A stretch of DNA of 64,000 nucleotides, taken from NCBI GenBank assembly GCA_033032865.1, contig JAWHQI010000258.1:1178001-1242000 (forward strand). The letters run 5' to 3'. The notes beneath the pieces are model-generated. The model saw nothing but the letters and a program-made list of their open reading frames with translations. It was not told where the DNA came from and ran no database searches. A program made the position numbers and the translations under genes. Below, one piece after another: positions 43,694 to 55,159 of the stretch. Every line of letters starts with the position of its first letter. Position 1 is the first letter of the stretch. This stretch comes from Dactylorhiza incarnata (Eukaryota; Streptophyta; Magnoliopsida; Asparagales; Orchidaceae).

Positions 43694-44628
43694 ACAGCTA
43701 AGAAGATTCGGACAAACGCAACGCAAGCAAGGCTCGGCGCCATCTTCCCTAAAGCCTGTATCAAAAACTTATCGCAAGACTGCATTTGCGAGTGTATCAG
43801 TATTAATTCTCTAATAAAGTCCTACTTGCTCTAATCCATTCTACTGCAGGTACCGCTTCGGGGCCCTGCCCCGGGGACTCTGCACCGCCGTCGATTGAAG
43901 GTTCGCCCTTCTCCTCCGCCGTCGAGTCCCGGTGTCGTAGGGGCCTGCCCCCCTGCGTTCACCCCCGGTTTGAATACCCCCGCTATTCACCGGCCAAAGC
44001 CGCGGGCGCAGAACCGTGCAAAAAGTCGCGAGCAAAGGCTCGTGCACCAAAGCCGCGGGCACAGAACCGTGCAAAAAATCCGCGGGCACAGAACCGTGCA
44101 AAAAGTCGCGAGCAAAGGCTCGTGCACTAAAGCCGCGAGCACAGACTCGTGCACCAAAGCCGCGGGCACAGAACCGTGCACTAAAGCCGCGAGCACAGAC
44201 TCGTGCACTAAAGCCGCGAGCACAGACTCGTGCACTAAAGCCGCAGGCACAGACTTGCGCAAACTAACTCGTTATATATGTATTCATTTGAAAGCCGCGA
44301 GCACAGACCCGTGCAAGAAAGCCGCAAGCACAGACTTGCGCAAACTAACTCGTTATATACATGTTCATTTGAAAGCCGCGGGCACCGTCCCGTGCAAAAC
44401 TCATCTTGAAAACAACCAAACTATGCAGGTGCTAACAACCAGATAAGCAGAATCGTACGAAAAAATAAACACGAGGAACTCAATAAGAGGATACAACCGC
44501 GTCAGCTCAACGCTGCGCGCAAAGCAGACAACCATACAGAAAGCGGAAAAGCAAAACGCAAACAAAACTCAGAACGACACACGAGCAAACAACGGCACGG
44601 AAATCAAGAAAACAGAGGGCGATCGGCA
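43694..44628. repeat. Tandem repeats in the element interior
   Basis: 43985-44270 is an array of ~27-30-bp units alternating 'GCCGCGAGCACAGACTCGTG' and 'GCCGCGGGCACAGAACCGTG', with a longer unit including 'AACTCGTTATATA(T/C)' duplicated at 44265 and 44345. All frames look open because of the repeat. 44400-44628 is non-repetitive and codes for nothing seen. Confidence 0.8.
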
Positions 44629-46231
44629 TCAATCCTCGGCCGCGTCCGAGCACTCATCCTCCGAAAGATCTCCCGCTCCAAGACCAGCAGTGTCACACCC
44701 GAACTTCTTCCCCACCAAGCGAAGAGTCTTCTGAATACCGCGCTGGAAGGCGACCTCACGCTCCTCCTCCAACAGGGGCTCGACCTCCTTTATCATGACC
44801 TCGGCACGGATCTCCTCCGCCATCTGGAACCGCTCCTCAACGAAAGCAAGAGAGTCTCGGAACTCGGCCACTCCGGCCGCCTTAGCATCCTCAAGACTGC
44901 GCTCGACCGACGACAGCCGCTCCACCTCGCTCCGGAGAAAGCCCAGCTCCCCCTCCATGCGAAACATCTCCCCCTGGGCCTCAGATAGCTGACGAAGCGC
45001 GTCCTGGGCAAGCGCCTTGTCTCCACCATACGCCTCCTGCAGCTTCTCAACCTCGGACTGGGAAGAAGAAAGGTCCGCCTCCAGCTGCTTAATGCGGGAC
45101 AGATCGCGATCCCTCCTCTTCTGTAAAGCAGACATGTCCCTCTTCATCACGCTCAGCTCCTCCTGGAGAGAGATGTAACTGTCCTTGAGGCCCACGTAGC
45201 AGTCGTTCCACGTGAGGGCAACGTTGGTCAGAGCGTTCGCCTGCCAACACGAAGGAAACAATCAGGAAACACGAACAACGATGGCAAAGACAAGTCAAGA
45301 CCCAGACAAGGAAAGATTGACTTACCGCAGAAGTCATCGCCTGGAGGGACGAGGAAACTCGCCGCGACGGTGGATAAGGGGGAGGTGGCGGCAAGTCTCC
45401 CTGCGCAACCTGCTCAGCAGTTGGGGATGCCAGAATCTCGACCTTCGAGTCGGGAGCAATCGGCTCCCCCCGACGGCGGCTCGGACCAGCTTCATGATCG
45501 TGGCTCCTAGGCTCCGGCGGAGCCGAGCTCGAACCAGGAGTTCCATTCCTGAAAACAATCTTTCTCTTTTTCCCACGCTCCAGGGGAACCGCAGCCTCCC
45601 GCTCAGGATCCCAAGAAAGCCCCACCGCAAGCAACCGACTCTCCTCCACACAGTTGTACACACTGAACAGAGCTTTTGACAGCCCATCACGGCCAGGGAA
45701 GCCGGGGAGAGGAAGGAACTCGTCCTCCCGACCGGTCAGTCGGCGGCAGCGCCCAGGAAGCGACCTCCAAAGCTCGGGTAGCTCCCAACGATTCCGAACA
45801 TATCTATAAAGAGTATTCCCGTGGCGATAATCTGCCTTCTCGCCAAAGTGGAACCAACTTTTGTTGCTCCGCACCTCAATCCGTCCGCCCAAGTCGGTTG
45901 TAGCCTCACACCAATCCTTGAAAAGTTCAAGTGAAAAGCGCGTATTGTGTTCCCGAAAAAGCACTACCAACCCCATGATGTTCGCCATTCCAGCAGGCGT
46001 AAATTGGGTGATCGGGACGCCGCAGAACCGGAATATTTCAATAGCCTCCTCCGGTGGAGGAATTCGGAATCCAGACTTCAGGCAGCTCTCGGAGAGTGTT
46101 ATGTAACCCGTAGGCGGATTTTGAACGCGCTCCTCCGCCCCTGGGATCTTAATCTCGACACTCGGAGGCAATCCGAACCGCTTGCGCCACACCTCGATTC
46201 GCGCGCCATCTAGAGAAGAGCGTAAACGCAT
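44629..46231 (-). CDS. Antisense spliced gene of the Tat element (putative 'gypsy-type transposon' protein)
   Basis: Two exons, 46231-45326 and 45240-44629, join in frame (phase 0) across an 85-bp intron. The donor GTAAGT follows 'MTSA' and the acceptor GGCAG precedes 'ANALT'. The product is about 505 residues. The N-terminal half ('PPTGYITLSESCLKSGFRIP', 'EIFRFCGVPITQFTPAGMANIMGLVVLF', 'SWFHF') fits the plant 'putative gypsy type transposon' family found antisense in Tat elements; the C-terminal half is a long coiled coil (heptads over ~95 residues) ending in an acidic tail. A second acceptor-like TTGCAG at 46262 suggests an upstream exon. Its molecular role is unknown. The start at 46231 is the first ATG after that acceptor and is tentative. 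Confidence 0.75.
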
Positions 46232-46394
46232 CGGCCTCGATTGGCCGCCCCGCTTCGAAGCCTGCAAGGAAGAGCAAACACATAAAAACGAGCGGTAAAA
46301 AGAAACCATACCAGAAAATCCAAAAGGTTGCAAGTCATCCCTCCGCACACCAAGCACGCGAAAAACAGCCGCACACCAAGCACGCAAAGGCACC

Positions 46395-46870
46395 GACCGC
46401 ACGCAGGCACCCGCGCGCGGGAACGCGCAGCGCGGCACCTGCGCGCGGGAGCGCGCAGCGCGGCACCGCAGCGCGGCACCCGCACACGCGGGCGCGCAGC
46501 GCGGCACCCGCGCGCGGGCGCGGCACCCGCGCGCGGGCGCGGCACCCGCGCGCGGGCGCGGCACCCGCGCGCGGGCGCGGCACCCGCGCGCGGGCGCGGC
46601 ACCGCGCGCGCGGGCGCGGCACCGCGCGCGCGGGCGCGGCATCGCGCGCGCGGGCGCGGCACCCGCGCGCAGCGCGGCACCGCGCGCGCAGCGCGGCATC
46701 GCGCGCGCGGGCGCGCAGCGCGGCACCCGCGCGCAGCGCGGCACCCGCACGAGCGGGCGCGCAGCGCGGCACCCGCGCGCGGGCGCGCAGCGCGGCACCG
46801 GCGCGCAGCCCGGCACCCGCGCGCGCGGGCGCGCAGCGCGGCACCCCCGCGCGGGGGCGGGCGGGAACAA
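46395..46870. repeat. CpG-saturated tandem repeat
   Basis: Nearly pure G+C made of short units such as 'GCGCGGCACCCGCGCGCGG', with long alternating CG runs. Frames on both strands are open and read as Arg/Ala/Pro/Gly repeats because A and T are almost absent; I do not treat them as genes. Confidence 0.85.
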
Positions 46871-47182
46871 CGCCCGCACGTCCCGCGCGCAGGGGCCGCA
46901 CGCACGCGCAGGGGCGCGCTCGCGTCAGCCGGGCGCCCCACCGCCGGCCCCGGCCGGTCGCAAGGGTATCCGAGCACCGGCCGCCCGCGCACCGCTCGCC
47001 GCGTCCTCTCGTCCGTCACGGGCCGTTTGTTCCCTCCGTTCCTCTTTCAAAAAAAAAAGGTAGAGGCAAAATCAACTTACCCCAACCATTGTTTAGCGCC
47101 AAAACGGTTCCACCACGCAAACGTTCAAAAAACCCTCGCACTCCTTCTCAAGTTCTGGACTCCGACGGTTTTGGGGGGCTTA

Positions 47183-49070
47183 TGATGGGTACTCATGATA
47201 AGAGCCTAGTATTTATAAAGGTATCTGGCGGGGATATTCGTAAAAGGCAGCAAAATATTTTCAAAGACGGATCGTTTCCAAAGACGGATCGTTTCCAAAG
47301 ACAGATCGTTTCCAAAGGCGGATATTTCCAAGAACGGGTGTTTCCAAAAACTCTCCCCTTTCGAAATTGGCAGGAAAAGCAAGGCACGCAAAACCGCCGC
47401 GAACACGACGGAATTTCTCCCTCCCGTCGCTGGAGGGATCCTCGCCCCCACGCCACGCCCCTCGGGGCACGACCGAACCGCACCCCGCGAGGGGTGCGGA
47501 CGAACCGCACCCCGCAAGGGGAGCGGCCGACCGCACCCCGCAAGGGGTGCGGCCAAACCGCACCCCGCAAGGGGTGCGGCCAAACTGCACCCCGCAAGGG
47601 GCGGCTAAGCCGCACCCCACACGGGGTGCGGTCTTGGCCGCACCCCACACGGGGTGCGGCCTTGGCCGCACCCCCTCTGGGGTGCGGTCTTGGCCGCACC
47701 CCCTCTGGGGTGCGGCCTTGGCCGCGCCCCCTTTGGGGGGCAGCCGCGCCGCACCCCCCCTGGGTGCGGCCTTGGCGCACCCTAGGCGGGGTGCGGCCAA
47801 GCCGCACCCCATGCGGGGTGCGGCCAAGCCGCACCCCCTCGGGGTGCGGCCAAGGTCGCCCCCCTCGGGTACGGCCGCCCCGTATCTCCTACTTTCCTGG
47901 CGGAGGAGACTTGCAGGAAGCCCTCACGGACGTGCTTCTCATCAGGAACATTGCGCACTTATCTTCTCCTTAAGGGTACGGCTTGCCGCTTCCTTGTTCA
48001 CACGGAACACCTCGAGGCGTAACCTGAACGCTCTCGCATTTTGTCGCGCACTTGAAATACTTCAGCGCTAGCGCGCGCTCAGAACGTTTCTGAGCGCGGT
48101 CAGGAAGCCTTCTCACTTTTTGTCTTTCCGGCTTCTCACTTTTTGTCTTTCCGGCTTCTCACATTTTGGGTTTCAGGCTTCTCACTTTTCAGGAACAGTT
48201 AGTCGCCTTTTTCACCTCCAACGGAACTGCCCGAACTGCCCAAACTGCCCAAGCTGCCCGAAGGGCAAGGTGGTCATTTACGAAAAATAGTGATCCGAGG
48301 GCCCCGAACCGGAGAATATGATTCGTCCACCGAGCATTTATGGAAACTGCCAACGGCAAAATTACCGGGCCGCCCCCGACAAAAACTATAAAAGGAGCCC
48401 AATGACTTCATTTGAAAGGACCTTGACTTCTGGACTCGAGAGAGCTCCTTGCAGACTTTTGCGGAATTCTCCTTCGGGACTTGAAGATCTCCTTCGGGAC
48501 TTGAAGATCTTCATCTTCTAGAAAGGCGACGAGCAGTTCTCAGAAGAGAAAGGCGACTGGCCTTCCCGCTTCCAGAAAGGCGACCAGCATTTCTCAGAAG
48601 GGAAAGGCGACTGGCCTTCCCGCTTCCAGAAAGGCGACCAGCATTTCTCAGAAGGGAAAGGCGACTGGCCTTCCCGCTTCCAGAAAGACGACCAGCATTT
48701 CTCAGAAGGGAGAGGCGACTGGCCTTCCCGCTTCCGAAAGGCGACTAGCAGTCTCAGAAGGAAAAAGGACTTAGTTTTTTCGAGAGGTGGCCTGTCACCC
48801 TCGAAGCTCTCTTCCTCCAAGTATTGTAACGAGCAGCGGCCTGTCGCGCTCGAGTTCTAGCTTCCAAGTTGTAACTCCTCCAGAAGATAGTGAAGTTTGG
48901 TCGGCACAGCTCCGGCCGCGTGGTTTTTTACCCTTTCCGGGTTTTCCACGTTAAAAAGTCTCTGCGTACTCATCGAACCTCTAAATTGACTGTTTGCGCG
49001 CTTAGCTCGCTCACGAGGTAAGGCGGTTCAAGTGAACCGGTCAATCAAGAGCCCTAAGCGTTCCGCAACA
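47183..49070 (+). repeat. 3' LTR of the 1.9-kb-LTR element
   Basis: 1888 bp, collinear with 40201-42104. It differs mainly in the number and type of hairpin units in the U3 array (47478-47875) and in one fewer 'TTCTCACTTTTTGTC' unit. A purine-rich GGTTTTGGGGGG tract lies just before it. It ends CCGCAACA and is followed by GTTGT. Confidence 0.93.
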
Positions 49071-49759
49071 GTTGTAGTTGGGGATATGTAAATGGAGGTT
49101 ATTCAAACGTGCAAAAATACTGTCTGCTTCTTTTATGAAGTATAATTATCATTCTCCAGGCTGAAAACTCGTTATTGAAACTTAAATTAATGTGGAGAAT
49201 TGAATTTTTTTATGATGTGAGTATTCCAATAAACTATTCAAATAATATTTGTATTATTTTCAATTATTTTACTACTTTTTTTTTCATATTTCATGTTTTA
49301 ATTATATCGTCAAATGTGAGTCGGTGGACTTACCGCATACAAATTATCATTTTAGTTATTTCTGGTCTTACTAGCACATTGACCAGGTAAGCGTAACGAT
49401 AATGATTGCACTATGCACCGATATACCGCTTTCTTTTTAGTGGATTCCGGCTAAGATCTAATCACTTTCTTATACATTAATTGAACAAGTTAAATTTCAA
49501 TGTTTCAGACATAATAATTTATTAATTATTAGACGTCTCGATCTTAATAATGTCTACGTTGTTTATGTTTAAGCAGGTCATTGCAACGATGAAAAAAAAA
49601 ACACTCGAACAAATAAAGCCTAAGAGAAGTATCATTTAGGATGATTGCCCAATATTTTAGGGCATTATTACACGTAGACCAATATTGGACATGCGAATCA
49701 CAAAATTTAGGGTTTTTATTTTATGTTAGCTCCATGAAATTCCTATACGCAAACCAAAA
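49071..49759. other. AT-rich spacer, no gene seen
   Basis: Low-complexity AT-rich sequence. The short open frames present encode nothing recognisable. Confidence 0.4.
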
Positions 49760-50120
49760 CCCACCTTCGTGGACTCCTTCCACAGGCCCCTTCCTCCTAT
49801 ACTCCTCTCCAATCATGCTAAACTCGTGACACTACATGTTCTTGGGAATAATCTCTCCGGCATCGTCCCGGATTTTCTCCCCAACCTTAGCTACCTCGAC
49901 CTCTAAATCCTTTACCAGCATTATTTTTCTGGCCATATCGCAACAAATTCATCAATTGCATCCACGGCACCATTCTAATGGACCTGGTCCAGACTCAGAT
50001 GCCGCCCTATCTCTGGCAAGATTAGAACGAACTCGAAGCGACCATTCATGATGTTCTCGCAAACTGCTCCGCTCTATTTCATCTCAGTTTACGAGTGACG
50101 ACAAACCCCCACCGTCGGTG
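49760..50120 (+). pseudogene. Leucine-rich-repeat relic (receptor-like gene fragment)
   Basis: One well-preserved plant LRR is readable: 'LHVLGNNLSGIVPDFLPNLS' followed by 'YLDL' and a stop. In shifted frames further remnants appear: 'HYFSGHI' and 'LANCSALFHLSL', the latter fitting the '(L)xNCSxLxxLxL' block. At least two frameshifts and several stops break it. The N(L/F)SGxIP consensus is that of plant LRR receptor kinases and receptor-like proteins; no kinase or membrane segment remains. It could also be a fragment carried by a transposon. Confidence 0.55.
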
Positions 50121-51216
50121 AGATCTCCGCCTTCCAAGTTCCACCCTCTCACGCAACCGGCCTATTCGAAGCTATTTATATTTCATATTTTTTTAAACAA
50201 AATTGTATAGATTAAACACTCTCGATCGTCGTATTTACGAAGTATGGGGAGGTCTAATAAACTGTAATTAGATCTCCATGAATCAGAGAAGGGAGCTTTG
50301 CGAGCTTTCACTTGCATGGATCAAAGGAATCGAGAAAGACGGTGATAAATGAGAGAAGATTACTCAGAGGAGCACTTTTATTATATATTGTTTAGGATTT
50401 GGTTGGGCTAGAGAGTACGCAAGCTCGGCCTTAATTAGCACCTGTAATTTTAATTCGAGCGATAGCAGTACATGCGCGACCTTTGACTTTATGCCATACA
50501 CAAGCAAACGCATCACAATAATTAAAAATAATAAAAGACGCATAAAATTTACCGTGAAAACTCAAATGGGCGAAAACTACGAGACTATAAAAGTCCAAGA
50601 AAGAAAGCTTTTCACACGGGTAAATATAAAGCTTTCAATACTCGATTTACATATGAACTTCATCAATTACGCACCGCACAATATTACATAATGAATAAAA
50701 TCAACAAATTAACGATGTCATCCGAGCTAAGTCCACACATCACTTGATTCAACAAATTAATAGGGAAAAATCTTATAACTATTTCTTCTCCTTTAATTAA
50801 AAAAAAAGGTTTAAGAATATTAAATACTTTAATGTATTTTAAAAGTTTTTTTAATAAAAGATAAGAAATGAGCTGAGAAAGTTCTTTTCAACGAATTAAG
50901 CACGTGAGAAACAGCCAAAAGTCTCATCATTAATAAGGGATTGTTTGATGCTCGCCGCATTGCGGCTTTCCGTGCTCATTTAGATTCTCTTTGGCTTAGC
51001 TGCAGCGACTCGAGAAGCAGTGGTGAAAAAATTTATTATTTTGCAAAATGTTGAGAAAATTAGCAAAACTGTTTGAAAGATAACGTTTACAGGATTGTTT
51101 CAAATGAGAAACTGTTTAACTTGTTTGACAAAACATGTGTACAATATAATTGAATTTTTTTATTGAAATAGAATTTCACAATAAGAATTACAGTAATTCG
51201 ATTTCCTAGAGGCTTT
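50121..51216. other. AT-rich spacer, no gene seen
   Basis: No open frame with a domain and no repeat recognised. Confidence 0.4.
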
Positions 51217-51860
51217 TGTTAGAATTGAAGTGAGCTAGCGCCAGCGCTAGCGCTAGCGCCAGCGCTAGCTCATACTCGCCACCCCCCTTGGTTTGCCTAT
51301 AAATAGAGGGGTACCCCCCCTAAAGATAATGCTTTCAGAGAGTGGCGAGTATTGCACTGAAAGTGGCGAGTATCCTCAACTTTGAGCGAGTTTGAGATAC
51401 CAGGGTGCTACCTGGCGAGCATCGGACTTGGAGTAAGTTCGGTCAGCTCCCTTGAGCGAGTAGCGAGCTAGTATTGGAGATACCGTCCGGCGCTAGCGAT
51501 AGCGCTCGCGGTAGCGAGTATTGGAGGAAGCGGCGCGTGGCGAGCGTGCGAGTAGCTGGGAGTTCGAGCAGCGAGCTTGCGAGCTGGAGAGCTAATGCCT
51601 GGCGCTAGCGATACCGCCGGCGCTAGCGAGGAGCGAGTATCACCTGTGCGGTGTGCTCTGGAGGAGAAGCGGACCATGTCCGTGACCAAGTTCTTACCTA
51701 CTATTGGCTGTTGTGATTCAAGTTGGATGCAACTTGTATTCAGCCTTGTTCAGTTGTAACTAGCTACCAGAGTTATTATTGTGAAAGATAGTGTTCATCT
51801 ATTTGGTGTCCTTATTCTCCTGTTGGTTGACGCGTTCTTCCGACTTCAAAATATTTCACA
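51217..51860 (+). repeat. Copia 5' LTR
   Basis: 644 bp from TGTTAGAATTG to TTTCACA, ending one base before the primer site. Palindromic 'AGCGCTAGCGCT' runs at 51234-51270, with more 'GCGCTAGCGA' at 51490-51625, surround the TATA region. 'GGCGAGTAT' recurs several times. Confidence 0.8.
51298..51305 (+). promoter_or_regulatory. TATA box in copia 5' LTR
   Basis: TATAAATA, preceded by TTTGCC and followed by GAGGGG. Confidence 0.7.
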
Positions 51861-51872
51861 TGGTATCAGAGG
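51861..51872 (+). other. Copia primer-binding site (initiator Met tRNA)
   Basis: TGGTATCAGAGG immediately after the LTR, the same as at 15276-15287. Confidence 0.9.
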
Positions 51873-51902
51873 GATAGTGGGAACAAGGACGAAGCAACCA
51901 AG

Positions 51903-54143
51903 ATGGACGGTGGAGGAGGGTATGCTAGGGAACTTGGCATTGAGCTGCTTACTCAAACCAACTACAAGAAGTGGATGTCTTGTATGGAGAGTACCTTCTT
52001 GGAGAGGATCTCTGGGAGGTTGGTGGTGGTGGGGAGCAAGAGGAAGTAGTAGCTGCCGGAGATAATGGTCCAGCTGTGAGAGCTTGGAGGAAGACCAACG
52101 CCAAGGCGGAGTTCACCTTGAAGAGAGCCATATCACCTGACTTGTTCGACCACATCATAGGTTGCAAGTCAGCGTCTGCGATCTGGATAGCCCTCGATGG
52201 GTTATTCAACAAGAAGAATGTGGCGCGGCTACAATTCCTGGAGAATGAGTTGGCAAAGTCAACTCAAGGCGAGATGGCGATATCCACCTTCTTTCTGAAG
52301 GTGAAGAACCTATGTGGGGAGATCTCGGCCTTGGATCCTGAAGAGCCAATCTCAGAGGCGAAGTTGAAGCGGCACATACTCCGAGGCTTGAGGAGGGAGT
52401 ATGTCCTCTTTGTTACTTTCGTGCAAGGATGGGCTACTCAGCCCTCCCTTCTGGAGCTAGAGAATCTGTTATCGTCACAGGAGAGCTTGGCGAAGCAGAT
52501 GGCGGGAGTATCCATCTCAGGTGGAGATGGCGAGGCCTTGTTCTCAGGAAAGAGGAGATCCTGGGACAAGATAAAGAAGAACTCTGGAGATGGACCTTCA
52601 ACGTCCTCTCAGGGAGATGGGAGGAAGTTCCTCCCTGCGTGCGATGAGAAGGGGAGATCCCTTTACTTTGCCTGTAAGAAGTACGGGCATATGGCAAAGG
52701 ACTGCCGGTCCAATCTAAAGGCCGGTCATGCTGCTAACAAGGAGGGAGATCACCAGAGAGGTGGAGGAAGAGGTGAGAGGGGGGACAATTGTTTCCTGGC
52801 AGAGATGACGGCAACGTCAGTCGATGTCTTAGCCTCCATCAACCTCGAGAACAACTGGATAGTGGATTCCGGTTGCGGGCATCATCTCACTGGAGATATG
52901 TCCAAGTTCGACTCCTTGGAAGCGTATGAAGGAACGGATGCTATCATCACTGCGGATGATACGGTACATCCCGTGGAGCGAGAAGGGAAGGCGTCCCTTG
53001 GGAGTAGAGAGAAGCCAGTGACACTGAAGAGTGTGTATCACGTGCCTGGCATGAAGAAGAACCTCTTCTCGGTGGCTAACGCCGTGGATGCCGGATACCA
53101 CGTGCTGTTTGGACCGAAAGAGGTGAAGTTCCTGAAGAACCTATCGTCTGTCGATGCTGACGTCACGCTCACCGGGAGAAGGGTGAAGGATTTGTACGTT
53201 CTGTCTGCAAATGCCTACGTGGACAAGCTGAAGACAAACGACAGCGCTGTGATCTGGCATGAGAGGATGGGTCATGTGGGGATGGACAAGCTGAAGATGA
53301 TGGCGACAAAGGGCCTAGTGAGTGGCCTGCCTCATCTCTCTTCCTACGGCGACGACCATGTGTGCGACGGATGCCAATATGGAAAGTCACATCGACTTCC
53401 ATTTGACAAGTCGGAGACCAGGTGTAAGGCACCTCTTGAGTGCGTACATGCTGACGTTATGGGGCCGTGCGCCACCCTTACTTATGGAGGCAATAAGTAT
53501 GCGCTGGTTCTGGTGGATGACCACACCCGCTATACGTGGGTGTACTTTCTGAGAGAGAAATCAAAAGTATTCAGCAAGTTCCTCGAGTGGAAGGAGCTTG
53601 TGGAGGGGAGGCTGAACCGCAGAGTGAAGAAGCTGAGAAACGACAATGGAGGGGAGTTTACCTCCAATGAGTTTGCTTCTTTTTGCAGGAGGTTCGACAT
53701 TCGGCGGGAGCTCTCCTGCGCTCACACCCCGCAGCAGAATGGGGTGGCAGAGAGGAAGATCCGCCATCTCGTGGAGACTACCAGGAGTTGGCTACATGCC
53801 AAAAGCATTCCCAAGGCCTTATGGGCGGAGGGAATGACGTGTGCTACTCATGTGATCAACAGGCTACCTCTGAGTCCTAACAGGATGGTGTCTCCACACC
53901 AGCTCATGTTCAGGGAGAAGCCTAATGTGGGTCACATGAAGGTGTTCGGTTCTACCTGCTTCGTGCACGTCCCAGACGCTCAGAGAACCAAGTTGGAGCC
54001 GAAAGCGAGGAAGTGTATCTTCATCGGCTACGATAAGCAGAAGAAGGGGTGGAAGTGCATGGATCCGCAGACCCACAAGTTCGTCGTCTCGCTCGACGTA
54101 GTGTTTGACGAACTGGTCTCATACCAGGGAGTCTCTTCAGTGG
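51903..54143 (+). pseudogene. Copia gag-protease-integrase, frameshifted and interrupted
   Basis: The true start is ATG 51903 ('MDGGGGYARELGIELL'). One base is missing near 51990, and gag then continues in the next frame ('YLLGEDLWEVGG') to 54143. The zinc knuckle reads 'YFACKKYGHMAKDC', so the first Cys of the CCHC is a Tyr. The protease 'WIVDSGCGHHLTGD', GAG-pre-integrase 'WHERMGHVGMDKL', and integrase 'HADVMGP', 'RNDNGGEF' and 'QQNGVAERK' are intact. The Tat insertion follows 'FDELVSYQGVSS'. RT and RNase H are absent. Confidence 0.88.
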
Positions 54144-55104
54144 TGTACAACCCTCATATTTCCCGAGTCGGTGTGACCCGACCCGGATGAGACCAAGACA
54201 ATGAAGGTGGTCGAGACGGTCAAAACGACCACGCATAAGCGGTCGGGACCAGTCAAGGCAAAGAGAGGCCACATGGGACGCGGGGGGAGCACCCGCTCCC
54301 CCGACTCCCCTTCGGGCGAGTGGGAGGAGCCTCCCACTCGCCGTTCACCCGGGTGAGTGGGAGGATCCCTCCCACTCGCCGGGCGAGTGGGAGGGTCCCT
54401 CCCACTCGCCATTTACCCGGGCGAGTGGGAGAGACCCTCCCACTCGCCGGGCGAGTGGGAGGGTCCCTCCCACTCGCCGGCCACCTTGAGGGGGAGTGGG
54501 AGGAGGCCCTCCCACTCGCCACCCCCTTTGGGCGAGTGGGAGGAACTCTCCCACTCACCCGGTACATTGGGGGGAGGCTAGTATGGCCTCCCGTTAGGGG
54601 GAAAGTGGGCACATCGGGTCCCACTCGCCTCCCCTCACGCGTTGATTGTTCATGGTCATGGTCGGACTGTGGATAGCAGAATTTTGGTTATTCGCAGTCC
54701 AATTTTGGCTATCCGCAGTCCATTTTTGGGAAAGACTATAAATAGACCCCCATGGGCACCTTGGGAAGGGTTGGTCACTACCCCCCCCCCCCCCCCCTCG
54801 CGTGTGTCTTTTGAGCAAGCACCCCCCCTCCCTTGTCATCCTTCAGCTGACAGTGAGGTGGTTCTTAGTGCCCTCCAAGGTGCCCAGGCTCAGCATTGGC
54901 TTGGGAGGGGATGTTCCGAGTGGGCTTCCGGGTGTGCGGTGGGACCTCCACGCTGAAGCTTAAGGGGTCTGTCCCTAGACTCTAGTTGTCATCAAGTCTG
55001 AGTCCCTTAGTTCCTAGCAACCGGTCACGGGTCAAGGCTTAGGTCAAGTAAGGGTTAGTCGCAACCCCCTTTCGAACGCTGAAACCGGGAAACTGGTTTC
55101 AACA
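54144..55104 (+). repeat. Tat 5' LTR
   Basis: 961 bp from TGTACAACCC to GTTTCAACA. U3 (54300-54560) is a tandem array of perfect palindromes centred on 'CCCACTCGCCGGGCGAGTGGG'-like joints (both half-sites CCTCCCACTCGCC and GGCGAGTGGGAGG). TATA is at 54737. A 17-C run is at 54781-54797. Confidence 0.88.
54737..54744 (+). promoter_or_regulatory. TATA box in Tat 5' LTR
   Basis: TATAAATA followed by GACCCC, the same context as the other Tat-type LTRs. Confidence 0.7.
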
Positions 55105-55107
55105 TTC

Positions 55108-55124
55108 TGGTGCGGTGAGCGTGG
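55108..55124 (+). other. Tat primer-binding site
   Basis: TGGTGCGGTGAGCGTGG four bases after the LTR end, matching the site at 21551-21567. Confidence 0.8.
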
Positions 55125-55159
55125 AAGCGACTAGTTTGGAAAACTCTGAGCCAAGTCTC

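Larger units (their letters stand above)
40201..49070 (+). mobile_element. Ty3/gypsy Tat-type element with 1.9-kb LTRs, non-autonomous
   Basis: LTRs 40201-42104 and 47183-49070 with TGATGGGTAC and CCGCAACA ends, flanked by a perfect 5-bp duplication GTTGT (40196-40200, 49071-49075). The primer site TGGCGCCGTCTGTGGGA (42108-42124) sets the orientation to plus. The interior has a gag-like frame with a displaced protease piece, tandem repeats, a spliced antisense gene and a GC-rich satellite. No RT or integrase is present, so it needs help from a complete relative. Confidence 0.93.
51217..54143 (+). mobile_element. Ty1/copia element, 5' part only
   Basis: 5' LTR, initiator-Met primer site, gag, protease and integrase in plus orientation. 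The sequence is cut at 54143 by a Tat LTR, and the RT, RNase H and 3' LTR are not in the window. It is related to the copia at 12305-15199 and 61170-64000 in protein but has a different LTR. Confidence 0.85.

Noticed and set aside
43987..44262. Val/Ala/Leu repeat protein on minus
   Set aside because: Simple consequence of the 27-bp repeat.
46210..47019. Arg/Ala/Pro-rich proteins on both strands
   Set aside because: Caused by the CpG-saturated repeat; all frames are open because stop codons need A and T.
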